The position numbers and the translations under genes were made by a program. A stretch of DNA of 64,000 bases from an uncultured Prevotella sp. (GTDB lineage: Bacteria; Bacteroidota; Bacteroidia; Bacteroidales; Bacteroidaceae), in NCBI GenBank assembly GCA_947169185.1, contig CAMVOS010000003.1:1-64000 (forward strand). The letters run 5' to 3'. Shown here in pieces: positions 7,766-15,921 of this stretch. Position 1 is the stretch's first letter. Each line of letters begins with the position of its first letter. The notes below the pieces were generated by a model. That model made no database searches. It was not told where the DNA came from and worked only from the letters and a program-made list of their open reading frames with translations.

Positions 7766-8722
7766 ATGAAAAAGGTAATGAGATTGTTTTTCGCAGCAAC
7801 GGTCCTGGTAGGGCTGGTCTCCTGCAACTCGAATGATGATTTAGGAAGTCAGGCTATTGAGATTCCTGGTATAACAATAGATGCAACTGATGGCGATTGC
7901 TGTTCGGCTAAGGAAGCTCTGCAGGTATATAACTTCTTACAGACGCTGACTCCCGTTCCTGAACTGTCTACATCCGTGGAAGGACAATACGACGTGAATG
8001 TATATTCCAAGACAGGTAAACTCCACACAGGCTTTAACGAACTGTTCTTCGTGGTGAACAAGAAATCGTCAGGCAATTACGTGAAGGTCTTTCAGATTTC
8101 TGACCTTACACCATTAATGTTGATGACAAAAATGGGTATGCAGCATAGTACGCCGGTAGCAGAGAAAGTGGCTTATTTCGACGACGACTATCCCTCTGTG
8201 AAACGCGGCTGGGTATCGTTCCTGATGAACAGTAGTGAGTCGGGTTCATGGACCTTAGGATACAATGTAAGCGTGCTGGGTAGCAACGGCGGCATCGAGG
8301 CGGCTGACATCACGGTGGATGCACTACCTGACGGTCAGGCATGGCTGAAGAACTTCAAGTGGAACGACCAGACGTACTTCCTGTCGCTGGTAAATCCCAC
8401 CGACTGGAAGACGGGCGCAAACACCATTACAGCCTACGTGTCGCAGAAGAGCAACCCCATCACCACGCCCTACGCGCTGGCCGAGGAGCAGTTCACCATT
8501 GAGATAGATCCGCGCATGCCCGACATGGGTAACCATACGTCGCCCGACAATGTGGCATTGACGAAGCAGACCGACGGCAGCTATCAGGGCACAGTGAACC
8601 TGACGATGACCGGTCGCTGGCGCATCCACCTAACGGTACGCGATGCTCAAGGAAATATCGTGGCTGGTGGTGATAATCTGGACGAAGGATATAGTTCGCT
8701 GTACTGGGACGTGACAATTTAA
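7766..8722 (+). CDS. Lipoprotein with two YtkA/FixH-like domains, Met/His motifs
   Basis: This 318-residue lipoprotein has a signal peptide ending LVGLVSC. I placed the start at the ATG at 7766 because it gives a proper signal peptide and lies after the promoter; an upstream ATG at 7616 would lie before it. Two beta-rich halves each carry a similar Met/His motif: MTKMGMQHSTP in the first and MPDMGNHTSP in the second. Each is followed by a strand with a conserved Trp (SWTLGY, RWRIHL). This resembles YtkA/FixH-like domains, which are often found near copper genes. A periplasmic or surface metal-binding partner of the receptor encoded next is inferred. An adjacent Cys-Cys pair follows soon after the lipobox region. 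Confidence 0.7.
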   Translation: MKKVMRLFFAATVLVGLVSCNSNDDLGSQAIEIPGITIDATDGDCCSAKEALQVYNFLQTLTPVPELSTSVEGQYDVNVYSKTGKLHTGFNELFFVVNKKSSGNYVKVFQISDLTPLMLMTKMGMQHSTPVAEKVAYFDDDYPSVKRGWVSFLMNSSESGSWTLGYNVSVLGSNGGIEAADITVDALPDGQAWLKNFKWNDQTYFLSLVNPTDWKTGANTITAYVSQKSNPITTPYALAEEQFTIEIDPRMPDMGNHTSPDNVALTKQTDGSYQGTVNLTMTGRWRIHLTVRDAQGNIVAGGDNLDEGYSSLYWDVTI

Positions 8723-8750
8723 GTGAAAAGTGAATAGTGAAAAGTGAATA
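8721..8750 (+). repeat. Heptanucleotide array (AGTGAAA/AGTGAAT) at a stop codon
   Basis: Four heptamers alternate AGTGAAA and AGTGAAT, beginning on the TAA stop of the lipoprotein gene and filling most of the gap to the TonB receptor gene. Confidence 0.8.
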
Positions 8751-8771
8751 ATTTGCTACCGCACTAAGATT

Positions 8772-10733
8772 ATGCTGGGAGTTATATTGTCAACCATACT
8801 TTTAACTGATACGGTGGCCACCGAAAAGGTTCAAAACCTTGATGAGGTGGTCATCGTTTCGGAGGCGGGGCGAGGACGGAAACGCTCGGCGAAGGGACAG
8901 GTGGCCAGCATCGACGAGCACCTGAGTGAGCTGAAGAATGTGAGCCTCGTACGTCGAGGCTCATATGCTTGGGAGCCGGTGGTGAACAACATGCAGATGG
9001 AGCGCCTGTCGACGACCATCGACGGCATGAAGATCTTCTATGCCTGCACGGACAAGATGGACCCTGTGACCTCGTATGTGGAGAGCGGCAACCTACAGAG
9101 CATCAGCCTGAACAGTGGGCTCGACGGTAACCCGCAGGCTACGGGTAACATTGGTGGCAGTCTGGATTTAAAGTTGCGCAAGGCGGGTTTCGATAACGAC
9201 CCCTTTCATGCCAGCGCCTCGGCAGGTCATGAGTGGAACGGCCACGTGCAGGTGTATGGTGCCGATGCGGCACTGAGCGGTCACAGGGCGTATCTGAATG
9301 CGGGCACCTTCTATCGTCATGCCAACAACTACAAGGTGGGCGGTGGCGACGAGCTGCAGTTTTCGCAGTTCCAGAAGGTAAACGTGTTTACGAATGCTGG
9401 ACTTCGACTGGCGGAGAAGGACATGCTGGAGGCGACCTTCATCTTCGACCGCGCCACCGATGTGGGCTATCCCGCCTTGAACATGGACGTGGCAAAGGCC
9501 GAGGGCTTGATAACCTCGCTGTCGTACAAGCACCTGTTCCGCAATGCCAATTGGGAGACGAAGGCTTACTACAACCACATCACCCATGAGATGGATGACA
9601 CGAAGCGCCCCGATGTGCAGATCCACATGGATATGCCTGGTAAGAGTTGGACGTCGGGTGTCTATAGCCTGCTGACAACCTCGCATAAGCAGCACGACCT
9701 TGCGCTGAACTACGACCTCTATTACAACCGCTTGTTTGCCGACATGACGATGTATCCTGGTGGCGCAGCACCGATGTATATGGTGACGTGGCCCGACGTA
9801 GGGACGCTGAACACAGGTGTGGCTGTGACGGATAACGTGAGCATCGGACGCAACCAGTCGCTGCGCCTCTCTGCAAAAGTGGCTTGGCAACAGCAGCGCC
9901 TGAACAATGAGGAGGGCTATCATGCCCTGAAGGTCTTCTTTCCTGGCATGACCGACGCATATCATCAGACCACGGGTCGCATCGCTGCCAATTATCAATT
10001 ATCAATTGTCAATTGTCAATTCAACCTTGGTGCGGGTTGGGGAAGTCGTGCACCCACGGTGACGGAGGCCTACGGCTACTATCTGAACAACACGTTCGAC
10101 CAGTACGACTACATCGGCAATCCCTCGCTGAAGAACGAGTCGGCGGTGGAGTTGAACGGTGCCGTGAAGTGGCATCCTACGGAACGCGTCAACGTGGCTC
10201 TCGATGGCAATGTGTTTTTGTTCTCGAACTACATCATAGGTCAGTTCGAGACGCGCCTGAGTCCGATGACCGTTGGTGCCGAAGGTGTGAAGGTCTATGG
10301 AAATATCTCGCACGCCACCATCGCCAACATCTCGCTGTCGTGGGATTGGCAGATAACGGAGCAGTTGCGCTGGAACAAAAAGGTAAGCTACAGCAGTGGA
10401 CGCGATGCCGACGGCGACGCATTGCCGCTTATCTCGCCCATCAGTTGGCAGTCGGAATGGATCTATCAGTACCAGCGCTTTCAGGCGCAAGCCACCATTA
10501 AAGGCAACGCCCGCCAAAGCAACTACGGCGAAAAATACGGTGAGACAGCGGCTAAGGCGTGGACGATAGTCAACTTGTCGGCAGCGTATCAATTCTCAAT
10601 TGTCAATTATCAATTATCAATTAGGGCTGGCGTCGAAAACCTTTTCGACAAGCAGTACGCCACTTACGCTGACTGGAACCACATTCCCCAAAAGGGGCGC
10701 AATATATATATGAATTTGACGTTTACGTTATAA
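8772..10733 (+). CDS. TonB-dependent receptor, OprC/NosA-like (probable copper)
   Basis: This 653-residue TonB-dependent receptor has a short signal-like N-terminus, a Ton-box-like LDEVVIVSEAGRG, a plug (about 40-140) and a barrel ending MNLTFTL. The plug contains Cys-Thr-Asp-Lys-Met-Asp-Pro at about 92-98. This matches the CxxxM half of the copper site described for Pseudomonas OprC; a His-Met-Asp-Met near 285-288 could give the second half (HxM in OprC). The Met/His-rich lipoprotein upstream supports copper. Two heptamer arrays are read in frame (near residues 407-417 and 607-617), replacing what look like barrel turns. Copper as the substrate is inferred. Confidence 0.72.
   Translation: MLGVILSTILLTDTVATEKVQNLDEVVIVSEAGRGRKRSAKGQVASIDEHLSELKNVSLVRRGSYAWEPVVNNMQMERLSTTIDGMKIFYACTDKMDPVTSYVESGNLQSISLNSGLDGNPQATGNIGGSLDLKLRKAGFDNDPFHASASAGHEWNGHVQVYGADAALSGHRAYLNAGTFYRHANNYKVGGGDELQFSQFQKVNVFTNAGLRLAEKDMLEATFIFDRATDVGYPALNMDVAKAEGLITSLSYKHLFRNANWETKAYYNHITHEMDDTKRPDVQIHMDMPGKSWTSGVYSLLTTSHKQHDLALNYDLYYNRLFADMTMYPGGAAPMYMVTWPDVGTLNTGVAVTDNVSIGRNQSLRLSAKVAWQQQRLNNEEGYHALKVFFPGMTDAYHQTTGRIAANYQLSIVNCQFNLGAGWGSRAPTVTEAYGYYLNNTFDQYDYIGNPSLKNESAVELNGAVKWHPTERVNVALDGNVFLFSNYIIGQFETRLSPMTVGAEGVKVYGNISHATIANISLSWDWQITEQLRWNKKVSYSSGRDADGDALPLISPISWQSEWIYQYQRFQAQATIKGNARQSNYGEKYGETAAKAWTIVNLSAAYQFSIVNYQLSIRAGVENLFDKQYATYADWNHIPQKGRNIYMNLTFTL
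9990..10022 (+). repeat. In-frame heptanucleotide array in TonB receptor gene, first
   Basis: The units are AATTATC, AATTATC, AATTGTC, AATTGTC, AATTC. The tract is 33 bases long, so the frame is kept. It encodes residues NYQLSIVNCQF, and the receptor's normal strand (LGAGWGSRAPTV) follows. Confidence 0.85.
10590..10623 (+). repeat. In-frame heptanucleotide array in TonB receptor gene, second
   Basis: The units are AATTCTC, AATTGTC, AATTATC, AATTATC, AATTA. They are read as QFSIVNYQLSI between the last barrel strands, just before the conserved AGVENLFD. Confidence 0.85.
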
Positions 10734-10734
10734 G

Positions 10735-11925
10735 ATGAAGAATACTATAATTTGGATAGGAGCACTCGTTGTGGGTGCCGTTTTGGGAGTATTGGGCATC
10801 GCATGGCTCAACGACGTGATGGACTTTGTGGCGACGGTCTATACACGTCTATTCCAATTGTTGGCGGTACCGACGATTGTTTTGGCAGTAACTACCACTT
10901 TCGCGACTTTCGGCTCGAAAGGATCTGGGCGCATTTTGGGGCGTACCTTGATTTATACGTTGCTGACAACCTTTGCCGCCGCAATTGTAGGAGCATTGCT
11001 GTATGTAGTAATAGCCCCCTCCAACCTCCCCTACATAGGGGAGGCTCCGAGTTCTCCCCTTAAACAGGGGGAGTTAGAGGGGGTCTCCTACTACGACCAC
11101 ATCCTTAATATGATTCCCAACAACATCGTCAAGCCTTTCCTCGAAGGCAATGTGCTCTCGCTACTATTGTTGGCTTTTGCCGTCGGCATCGGACTCTCGA
11201 AATTACCAGATTCAGAGAATAAGGCTGTTGTTGTGAAGGGTTTGTTAGGCTTGCAGGATTTGCTCTTCCTATTGATTCGCGGATTGATATGGACACTTCC
11301 CCTTGGCATCGTGGCATTCTCGGCTCAACTGGCGGCACAGGTCAGCGCAGGTGTCGTAGCTGACTCGATAGGCAAATACGTCCTCGTGGTATTGGGCGGC
11401 AACGTCATCCAGTTCTTCGTCGTCTTGCCGCTGTTCCTGATAGCTCGGGGGTTGAATCCCATCCATGTTTTAGGAAAGATGATGCCTGCCGTGATGATGG
11501 CGCTCTTCACAAAGAGTAGCGCCGCTACGCTTCCCGTCACGATGGAATCAGCCGAGAACCGCCTGGGCATCCGCAAAGATATCGCCCGCTTCGTGCTCCC
11601 TATCTGCACCACCATCAACATGAACGGTTGCGCCGCCTTCATTCTCGTCACCTCGCTCTTTGTGATGCAGAATGGCGGTACGACGCTCACCCTCGGCACC
11701 ATTCTCCTGTGGCTCCTTATCTCCGTCATCTCCGCCGTCGGTAATGCAGGTGTTCCCATGGGTTGCTTCTTCCTGACGCTCTCGCTGATGTCGGGCATCG
11801 GTGCCCCCGTTGCCATTTTGGGCATCATCCTGCCCATCTATACCATCATCGACATGGTGGAAACAGCCGAAAATGTATGGTCTGACTCCTGCGTTTGTGC
11901 CATGACAGACCACGATTTGCAGTGA
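10735..11925 (+). CDS. Dicarboxylate/amino acid:cation symporter (DAACS)
   Basis: This 396-residue symporter of the DAACS (GltP/SstT/TcyP) family has hydrophobic segments throughout and the family motifs FTKSSAATLPVTM and TTINMNGCAAF near residues 260-300. Members carry glutamate, aspartate, serine/threonine or, in TcyP, L-cystine with Na+ or H+. It starts one base after the TonB receptor stop, so the three genes form one operon. The operon shares its promoter element with cysK, which makes cystine or another cysteine precursor a reasonable guess, but no residue shows it. A GC-rich palindromic element (11015-11083) is read in frame as an extra loop near residues 94-116. Confidence 0.85.
   Translation: MKNTIIWIGALVVGAVLGVLGIAWLNDVMDFVATVYTRLFQLLAVPTIVLAVTTTFATFGSKGSGRILGRTLIYTLLTTFAAAIVGALLYVVIAPSNLPYIGEAPSSPLKQGELEGVSYYDHILNMIPNNIVKPFLEGNVLSLLLLAFAVGIGLSKLPDSENKAVVVKGLLGLQDLLFLLIRGLIWTLPLGIVAFSAQLAAQVSAGVVADSIGKYVLVVLGGNVIQFFVVLPLFLIARGLNPIHVLGKMMPAVMMALFTKSSAATLPVTMESAENRLGIRKDIARFVLPICTTINMNGCAAFILVTSLFVMQNGGTTLTLGTILLWLLISVISAVGNAGVPMGCFFLTLSLMSGIGAPVAILGIILPIYTIIDMVETAENVWSDSCVCAMTDHDLQ
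11015..11083 (+). repeat. In-frame GC-rich palindromic element in symporter gene
   Basis: An outer stem (CCCCCTCCAAC at 11015-11025 with GTTAGAGGGGG at 11073-11083, one mismatch) encloses two hairpins: CCTCCCC-TACATA-GGGGAGG (11025-11044) and CTCCCC with GGGGAG (11054-11072). The frame stays open through it and yields a Pro/Gly/Ser-rich loop between membrane segments. Confidence 0.75.
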
Positions 11926-11937
11926 TTTCTGGCGATA

Positions 11938-11980
11938 TACCAAACGTTTGGTATATAGAATGACATACGAATGGGATTGT
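11938..11980 (+). promoter_or_regulatory. Shared upstream element, copy D (cysK)
   Basis: With the preceding base this copy has a perfect 18-base palindrome, ATACCAAACGTTTGGTAT, followed by GAATGACA and GGGATTGT. The distance from TACC to the end of TTTGCAC (12010) is 73 bases, as in the other three copies. Its central AAACGTTT resembles operators of LacI-type regulators such as PurR, but the regulator is not identified here. Confidence 0.8.
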
Positions 11981-11999
11981 GGGAGTGCAATTTTCGCCG

Positions 12000-12007
12000 T
12001 ACCTTTG
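12000..12007 (+). promoter_or_regulatory. Promoter -7 box of cysK
   Basis: TACCTTTG followed by CAC; TTG at 11977-11979 is the -33, 20 bases upstream. Confidence 0.7.
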
Positions 12008-12049
12008 CACCATCAAAAGATTATTATTAATTTTTAAAAGGATAAGACT

Positions 12050-12997
12050 ATGACAAAGATTGCAAAACAGCTGACCGAGCTCGTCGGCAACACCCCACTT
12101 CTGGAGCTCAACAAGTATTCACAGGCAAAGGGTCTTGAGACCCCAGTAATTGCTAAAGTAGAGTTTTTCAACCCCGGCGGTAGCGTGAAGGACCGCATCG
12201 CGCTGGCCATGATTGAGGACGCAGAAAAGAAGGGCATCCTAAAGCCTGGCGCCACCATCATCGAGCCAACGAGCGGAAACACGGGCGTAGGACTGGCACT
12301 GGTATCAGCCGTCAAAGGCTACCGTCTTATCCTTACCATGCCCGAAACCATGAGTGTGGAACGTCGTAACCTCGTAAAGGCCTACGGTGCCGAGGTTCGT
12401 CTCACCTCTGGTAAAGACGGCATGCCAGGTGCCATCCGCGCCGCCGAGGAACTGCGCGACAGCATTCCAGGAGCTGTCATCCTGCAACAGTTCGAGAACG
12501 GCGCTAATCCCGCTAAGCACTATGCCACTACAGGTCCTGAGATTTGGCGCGATACCGACGGCAAGGTTGATATCTTCATCGGTGGTGTGGGTACTGGTGG
12601 CACCATCTCAGGTACAGGTAAGTTCCTAAAGGAGCAGAATCCCAACGTAAAGATTATCGCTGTAGAGCCCAAGTCAAGCCCCGTGCTGAACGGTGGTCAG
12701 AGCGGTCCTCATAAGATTCAGGGCATTGGTGCCGGTTTCGTGCCCAAGACCTACGATGCCGACGTTATCGATGAGGTATTCGACGTAGAGAACGACGATG
12801 CCATCCGCACAGGTCGCGAGGTGGCTCAGTCGGAAGGTCTGCTGGTAGGTATCTCTGCAGGTGCAGCTCTCTTTGCTGCCATCCAGGTGGCTAAGCGTCC
12901 TGAGAACAAAGGCAAGAAGATTGTAGTGCTGCTGCCCGATACAGGTGAGCGTTACCTGAGCACCGTGCTCTACGCCTTCGAGGACTATCCCCTGTAA
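12050..12997 (+). CDS. cysK: Cysteine synthase (O-acetylserine sulfhydrylase)
   Basis: This 315-residue PLP enzyme makes L-cysteine from O-acetylserine and sulfide, or from a protein thiocarboxylate in CysM-like members. The motifs are NPGGSVKDR with the PLP lysine near 47, PTSGNTG near 73-79 that binds the substrate carboxylate, the phosphate-cup [13 protein letters not shown], and GISAGAA near the C-terminus. The length is typical of CysK. It has its own promoter carrying the shared element, which places it in the same putative regulon as the sulfur-carrier operon 12 kb upstream. No serine acetyltransferase gene is present in the window. Confidence 0.93.
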   Translation: MTKIAKQLTELVGNTPLLELNKYSQAKGLETPVIAKVEFFNPGGSVKDRIALAMIEDAEKKGILKPGATIIEPTSGNTGVGLALVSAVKGYRLILTMPETMSVERRNLVKAYGAEVRLTSGKDGMPGAIRAAEELRDSIPGAVILQQFENGANPAKHYATTGPEIWRDTDGKVDIFIGGVGTGGTISGTGKFLKEQNPNVKIIAVEPKSSPVLNGGQSGPHKIQGIGAGFVPKTYDADVIDEVFDVENDDAIRTGREVAQSEGLLVGISAGAALFAAIQVAKRPENKGKKIVVLLPDTGERYLSTVLYAFEDYPL

Positions 12998-13057
12998 GTC
13001 GAAAGATGACAAAACGCCCCGCCATGCGTCTTCTTATTATAAAAACAAGGTATAAAC

Positions 13058-15097
13058 ATGAAGACGACAAAGGCAACATGGATATGGTATCCAGGAGACT
13101 TCGAGATATGGTTAGGCAACATTTTCAACAACCGTCGTACGGAACGTGGGGCGATGTTTCCTCCCTTTTGGAAACAAGATTCCCATTACGTCACGGTAGA
13201 ATTCAGTAAAGCCTTCTCCCTGGAACGGGACGAGACTATCAGTATTGCCGCCGAGGGCCAGTTTAATCTGGCGCTCGACGGCAAACTGCAGTTTGGTATG
13301 CCTAAGACCTTTGTGGTACCTAAGGGCAACCACAAGCTGAACCTGAAGGTATGGAACCAGGCCACGCCCCCTGCCCTATACATCAACGGCGAGACCATTC
13401 ATACAGATTCCACATGGTTGGCTACCTACGAGGACAAGCTATGGATTGACGAGAATGGCAACGCTCACGGCTCCGGCATCTACGTTCCTGCCGCCCATTG
13501 GAACTTCGACAACATCGATACCCCACCCTCCAGCTACCATTTGCAACGCGAGGAACGCCGTCCCGTCTCCGCCACCGTTCCCAACGGATTTCCGTCTGGC
13601 TATCTCTACGACTTTGGCCGCGAGACCTTCGGTTACCTGAAAATAAAAAACCTGCAGGGCACCGTCCGCGTTTACTATGGTGAAAGCCGCGAAGAGGCTC
13701 TCGACAAGGAACATTGCGAAACCCTGGATATTCTATCTCACCTCTCACCTCTCACCTCTCACCTCTCTTCTAAGGCTTTCCGCTACGTCTATATAGAAAA
13801 GGACGGCGATGCCACCTACGACGACGTGCTGATGGACTACGAATACGCACCCTACGATTCACAACATACGGGCTCCTTCTGTTGCTCGGACGACGACATC
13901 AACCGCATCTGGGACGTTGCTGCCTACACGATGGACCTCACTACCCGCGAATTCTTCATGGACGGCATCAAGCGTGACCGCTGGACGTGGAGTGGCGATG
14001 CCATCCAGTCGTACCTGATGAACTACTACCTGCGCTTCGACAGCGAATGTGTCAAGCGCACCATCCGCCAATTGCGTGGCAAGGACCCCGTCACCGCCCA
14101 CGTCAACACTATCATGGACTATACCTTCTACTGGTTCAAGTCCATTCTCGACTACTACCAATATACGGGCGATGCTAACTTCGTGCGCGAGATGTGGCCC
14201 CGTATGGTGACGCTAATGGACTATGTAGAAGGGCGTTTGAATGCTGATGGTATGGCCGAGGGACAGGCTGACGACTGGATTTTCGTCGATTGGGTCGATT
14301 TCCCCATGCACAAACGTGGCACGCTATGCTTCGAACAGATCCTGCTGATGAAGGCTATGGAGACAATGGCGCTGTGTGCCAAGCTGCTTGGTATCAACAA
14401 GAGCGACTATCGTGTCAAGTCCGAAGAGCTGCGCAACAAAATCAAGCAGACCTTCTGGAGCTACGAGCAGAAAGCCTACCTGCATGCCATCGAGAACGGA
14501 CAGCTGAACCCGCAGATTACCAAGTTCCCTAATATGTTTGCCATCCTCTACGGGCTGGCTTACGAAGAACAGCGTCGCGAGATTATGCAGAGCGTCATGC
14601 TAAACCCCAAGATAGACCCCATCACCACGCCCTACATGCGTTTCTACGAACTGGAAACGCTCTGTATCGATGGACTGCACTCGCAGGTACTTAGGGAGAT
14701 GCGCGACTACTGGGGCGGTATGCTGCGCGAGGGTGCCACCTCGTTCTGGGAAAAATACGTACCCTCTGAAACGGGCACGCAACACCTCGCTATGTATGGT
14801 CGTCCCTACGGCAAGTCGCTGTGCCACGCCTGGGGAGCCTCACCCATCTATCTGCTGGGCAAGTACTATTTAGGCGTCCGTCCCACGAAGCCGGGTTATG
14901 CGGAATTCGTCGTCGAGCCCCACTTGGGCGACCTCGAATGGATAAAAGGCGACATCCCAACCCCACATGGTTTGATACATGTCGAGATGGATCGCCACCA
15001 GGTCAAAGTGCTGGCCACCGAAGGCAATGGAACACTCGTCGTCGCTGGTTGTCAGATTCCTGTTACCAGCGGCGCCGAGGTCTCAGTCACTTACTGA
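13058..15097 (+). CDS. GH78-like alpha-L-rhamnosidase family protein
   Basis: This 679-residue protein resembles family 78 glycoside hydrolases, which remove terminal alpha-L-rhamnose. An N-terminal beta-rich part (about 1-240) precedes an (alpha/alpha)6 catalytic domain with DGIKRDRWTWSGD near 302-314 and GATSFWE near 560, which match the conserved acidic regions of the family. A C-terminal beta domain ends the protein. There is no signal peptide, so it is probably cytoplasmic. A heptamer array is read in frame near residues 226-238. The gene is 60 bases after cysK with no clear promoter or terminator between them, so it may be co-transcribed. Substrate specificity is unproven. Confidence 0.75.
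   Translation: MKTTKATWIWYPGDFEIWLGNIFNNRRTERGAMFPPFWKQDSHYVTVEFSKAFSLERDETISIAAEGQFNLALDGKLQFGMPKTFVVPKGNHKLNLKVWNQATPPALYINGETIHTDSTWLATYEDKLWIDENGNAHGSGIYVPAAHWNFDNIDTPPSSYHLQREERRPVSATVPNGFPSGYLYDFGRETFGYLKIKNLQGTVRVYYGESREEALDKEHCETLDILSHLSPLTSHLSSKAFRYVYIEKDGDATYDDVLMDYEYAPYDSQHTGSFCCSDDDINRIWDVAAYTMDLTTREFFMDGIKRDRWTWSGDAIQSYLMNYYLRFDSECVKRTIRQLRGKDPVTAHVNTIMDYTFYWFKSILDYYQYTGDANFVREMWPRMVTLMDYVEGRLNADGMAEGQADDWIFVDWVDFPMHKRGTLCFEQILLMKAMETMALCAKLLGINKSDYRVKSEELRNKIKQTFWSYEQKAYLHAIENGQLNPQITKFPNMFAILYGLAYEEQRREIMQSVMLNPKIDPITTPYMRFYELETLCIDGLHSQVLREMRDYWGGMLREGATSFWEKYVPSETGTQHLAMYGRPYGKSLCHAWGASPIYLLGKYYLGVRPTKPGYAEFVVEPHLGDLEWIKGDIPTPHGLIHVEMDRHQVKVLATEGNGTLVVAGCQIPVTSGAEVSVTY
13734..13771 (+). 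repeat. In-frame heptanucleotide array in GH78-like gene
   Basis: Four TCTCACC units are followed by TCTCTTC. They are read as a Ser/Leu/His-rich stretch (SHLSPLTSHLSS) between beta strands. The same unit family occurs at 1804, 15862 and 18462. Confidence 0.85.
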
Positions 15098-15174
15098 TTA
15101 TTCCGTTTGTTGATGTAGATTACCACGCCAATGATGACGAGGGCTGCTACTGCTATGATGTGTAGTAAGTCCAT
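15091..15174 (-). CDS. 27-residue single-pass membrane microprotein
   Basis: Reading the minus strand from 15174 gives an ATG-initiated frame of 27 codons: a short start, a hydrophobic helix (IIAVAALVIIGVVIYI) and a basic/polar tail (NKRNNQ). This is a typical one-helix small protein with a positive C-terminus. It begins 11 bases after the stop of the Spy/CpxP-like gene and runs the same way, so it would be co-transcribed with it. Its last seven bases overlap the end of the GH78-like gene on the other strand. No family is recognised; a role in envelope stress or membrane complex assembly is a guess from its neighbour. Confidence 0.55.
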   Translation of the reverse strand: MDLLHIIAVAALVIIGVVIYINKRNNQ

Positions 15175-15185
15175 ATATTATCTGT

Positions 15186-15701
15186 TTACTGCTGGTCGGG
15201 GCGCTGTCCGCGAGGGCCACGAGGACCACCCAAACCGCCACGTCCACCACGACGCTGATGCTGCTCCTGATAGGTCTTGTACTGGTCGTCAGTCAGAATC
15301 TTCTTCAGCTTTTTGTCGTACTCCTGACGCTTCTCCATCATTTGCTTCATCTGAGCCTTCTGCTCGTCGGTCAGTTCTGGACGCTGGGGACGCTGCTGTT
15401 TCTGCTCGTCGTTCTTCTGCGAAGCACCAGTCTCTCCGTCGGGGCGCTGTCCGCGAGGACCACGACCCATACCTCTGCCTCTACCCATACCCGGGCCCAT
15501 CAGCACGTTCTCGTACTCTTTGTTCAATTCGAGCACCTTCGTCTTCTGCTTGTCGTCCAGCTTCAACTGGTCGGCCATACGGTTGGTCATCTCCTCAGGT
15601 GTGGGCTTTTTGAACTCTGGACGCTTACCATTCTCGTTGTTCTGTGCCATCGCTGTCGTCATTGTCAGCAGGGCAACCATTGTCATTACAATCTGTTTCA
15701 T
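15186..15701 (-). CDS. Periplasmic Spy/CpxP-like protein (DUF4890 type)
   Basis: This 171-residue secreted protein has a signal peptide ending AMAQ. The mature part is mainly charged helix with the pattern LxLDDKQKTKVLELNKEY and LTDEQKAQMKQMMEKRQEYDKKLKKILTD, as in Spy/CpxP-like periplasmic chaperones or sensors. Arg/Gly-rich segments lie in the middle (GMGRGRGMGRG) and at the end (GGRGGLGGPRGPRG). It may act in envelope stress, but this is inferred from fold similarity. It has its own promoter and a microprotein gene downstream. Confidence 0.7.
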   Translation of the reverse strand: MKQIVMTMVALLTMTTAMAQNNENGKRPEFKKPTPEEMTNRMADQLKLDDKQKTKVLELNKEYENVLMGPGMGRGRGMGRGPRGQRPDGETGASQKNDEQKQQRPQRPELTDEQKAQMKQMMEKRQEYDKKLKKILTDDQYKTYQEQHQRRGGRGGLGGPRGPRGQRPDQQ

Positions 15702-15787
15702 AATTTGTTTTGTTTTTGAATTTGTACTTTATTTAAATGTTTTTGTGTTGAGTATTTCGTTTTCTGAACTCGTTTTCTTTGACGCAA

Positions 15788-15795
15788 CAAAGGTA
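15788..15795 (-). promoter_or_regulatory. Promoter -7 box of Spy/CpxP-like gene
   Basis: On the minus strand TACCTTTG lies about 87 bases before the start codon, leaving an AT-rich leader. Confidence 0.5.
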
Positions 15796-15861
15796 TAAAA
15801 AGTTTAACCGTCCACCGAAATGTTTCAGCGAACGGCTAATTTTATTCAGCCAAATGCCCAA

Positions 15862-15921
15862 TTCTTACCTCTTACCTCTTACCTCTCACCTCTTACCTCT
15901 TACCTCTTACCTCTCACCTCC
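15862..15921 (-). repeat. Heptanucleotide array (TAAGAGG/TGAGAGG) at a stop codon
   Basis: Eight heptamers, written on the minus strand as GAGGTAA or GAGGTGA. The array supplies the last Arg codons and the TGA stop of the NTPase gene (15914) and continues downstream of it. Confidence 0.85.

Noticed and set aside
9168..9998. A 276-codon minus-strand frame inside the TonB receptor gene, and another at 10002-10592
   Set aside because: Both lie fully inside a complete receptor gene. Their His/Val/Arg-rich translations look like shadow frames, not proteins.
2900..15097. A polysaccharide utilisation locus joining SusC/SusD with the GH78-like gene
   Set aside because: Five genes for other tasks and at least one terminator lie between them. 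The GH78-like protein has no signal peptide, and the SusC/SusD promoter element groups with cysK and sulfur-carrier genes.
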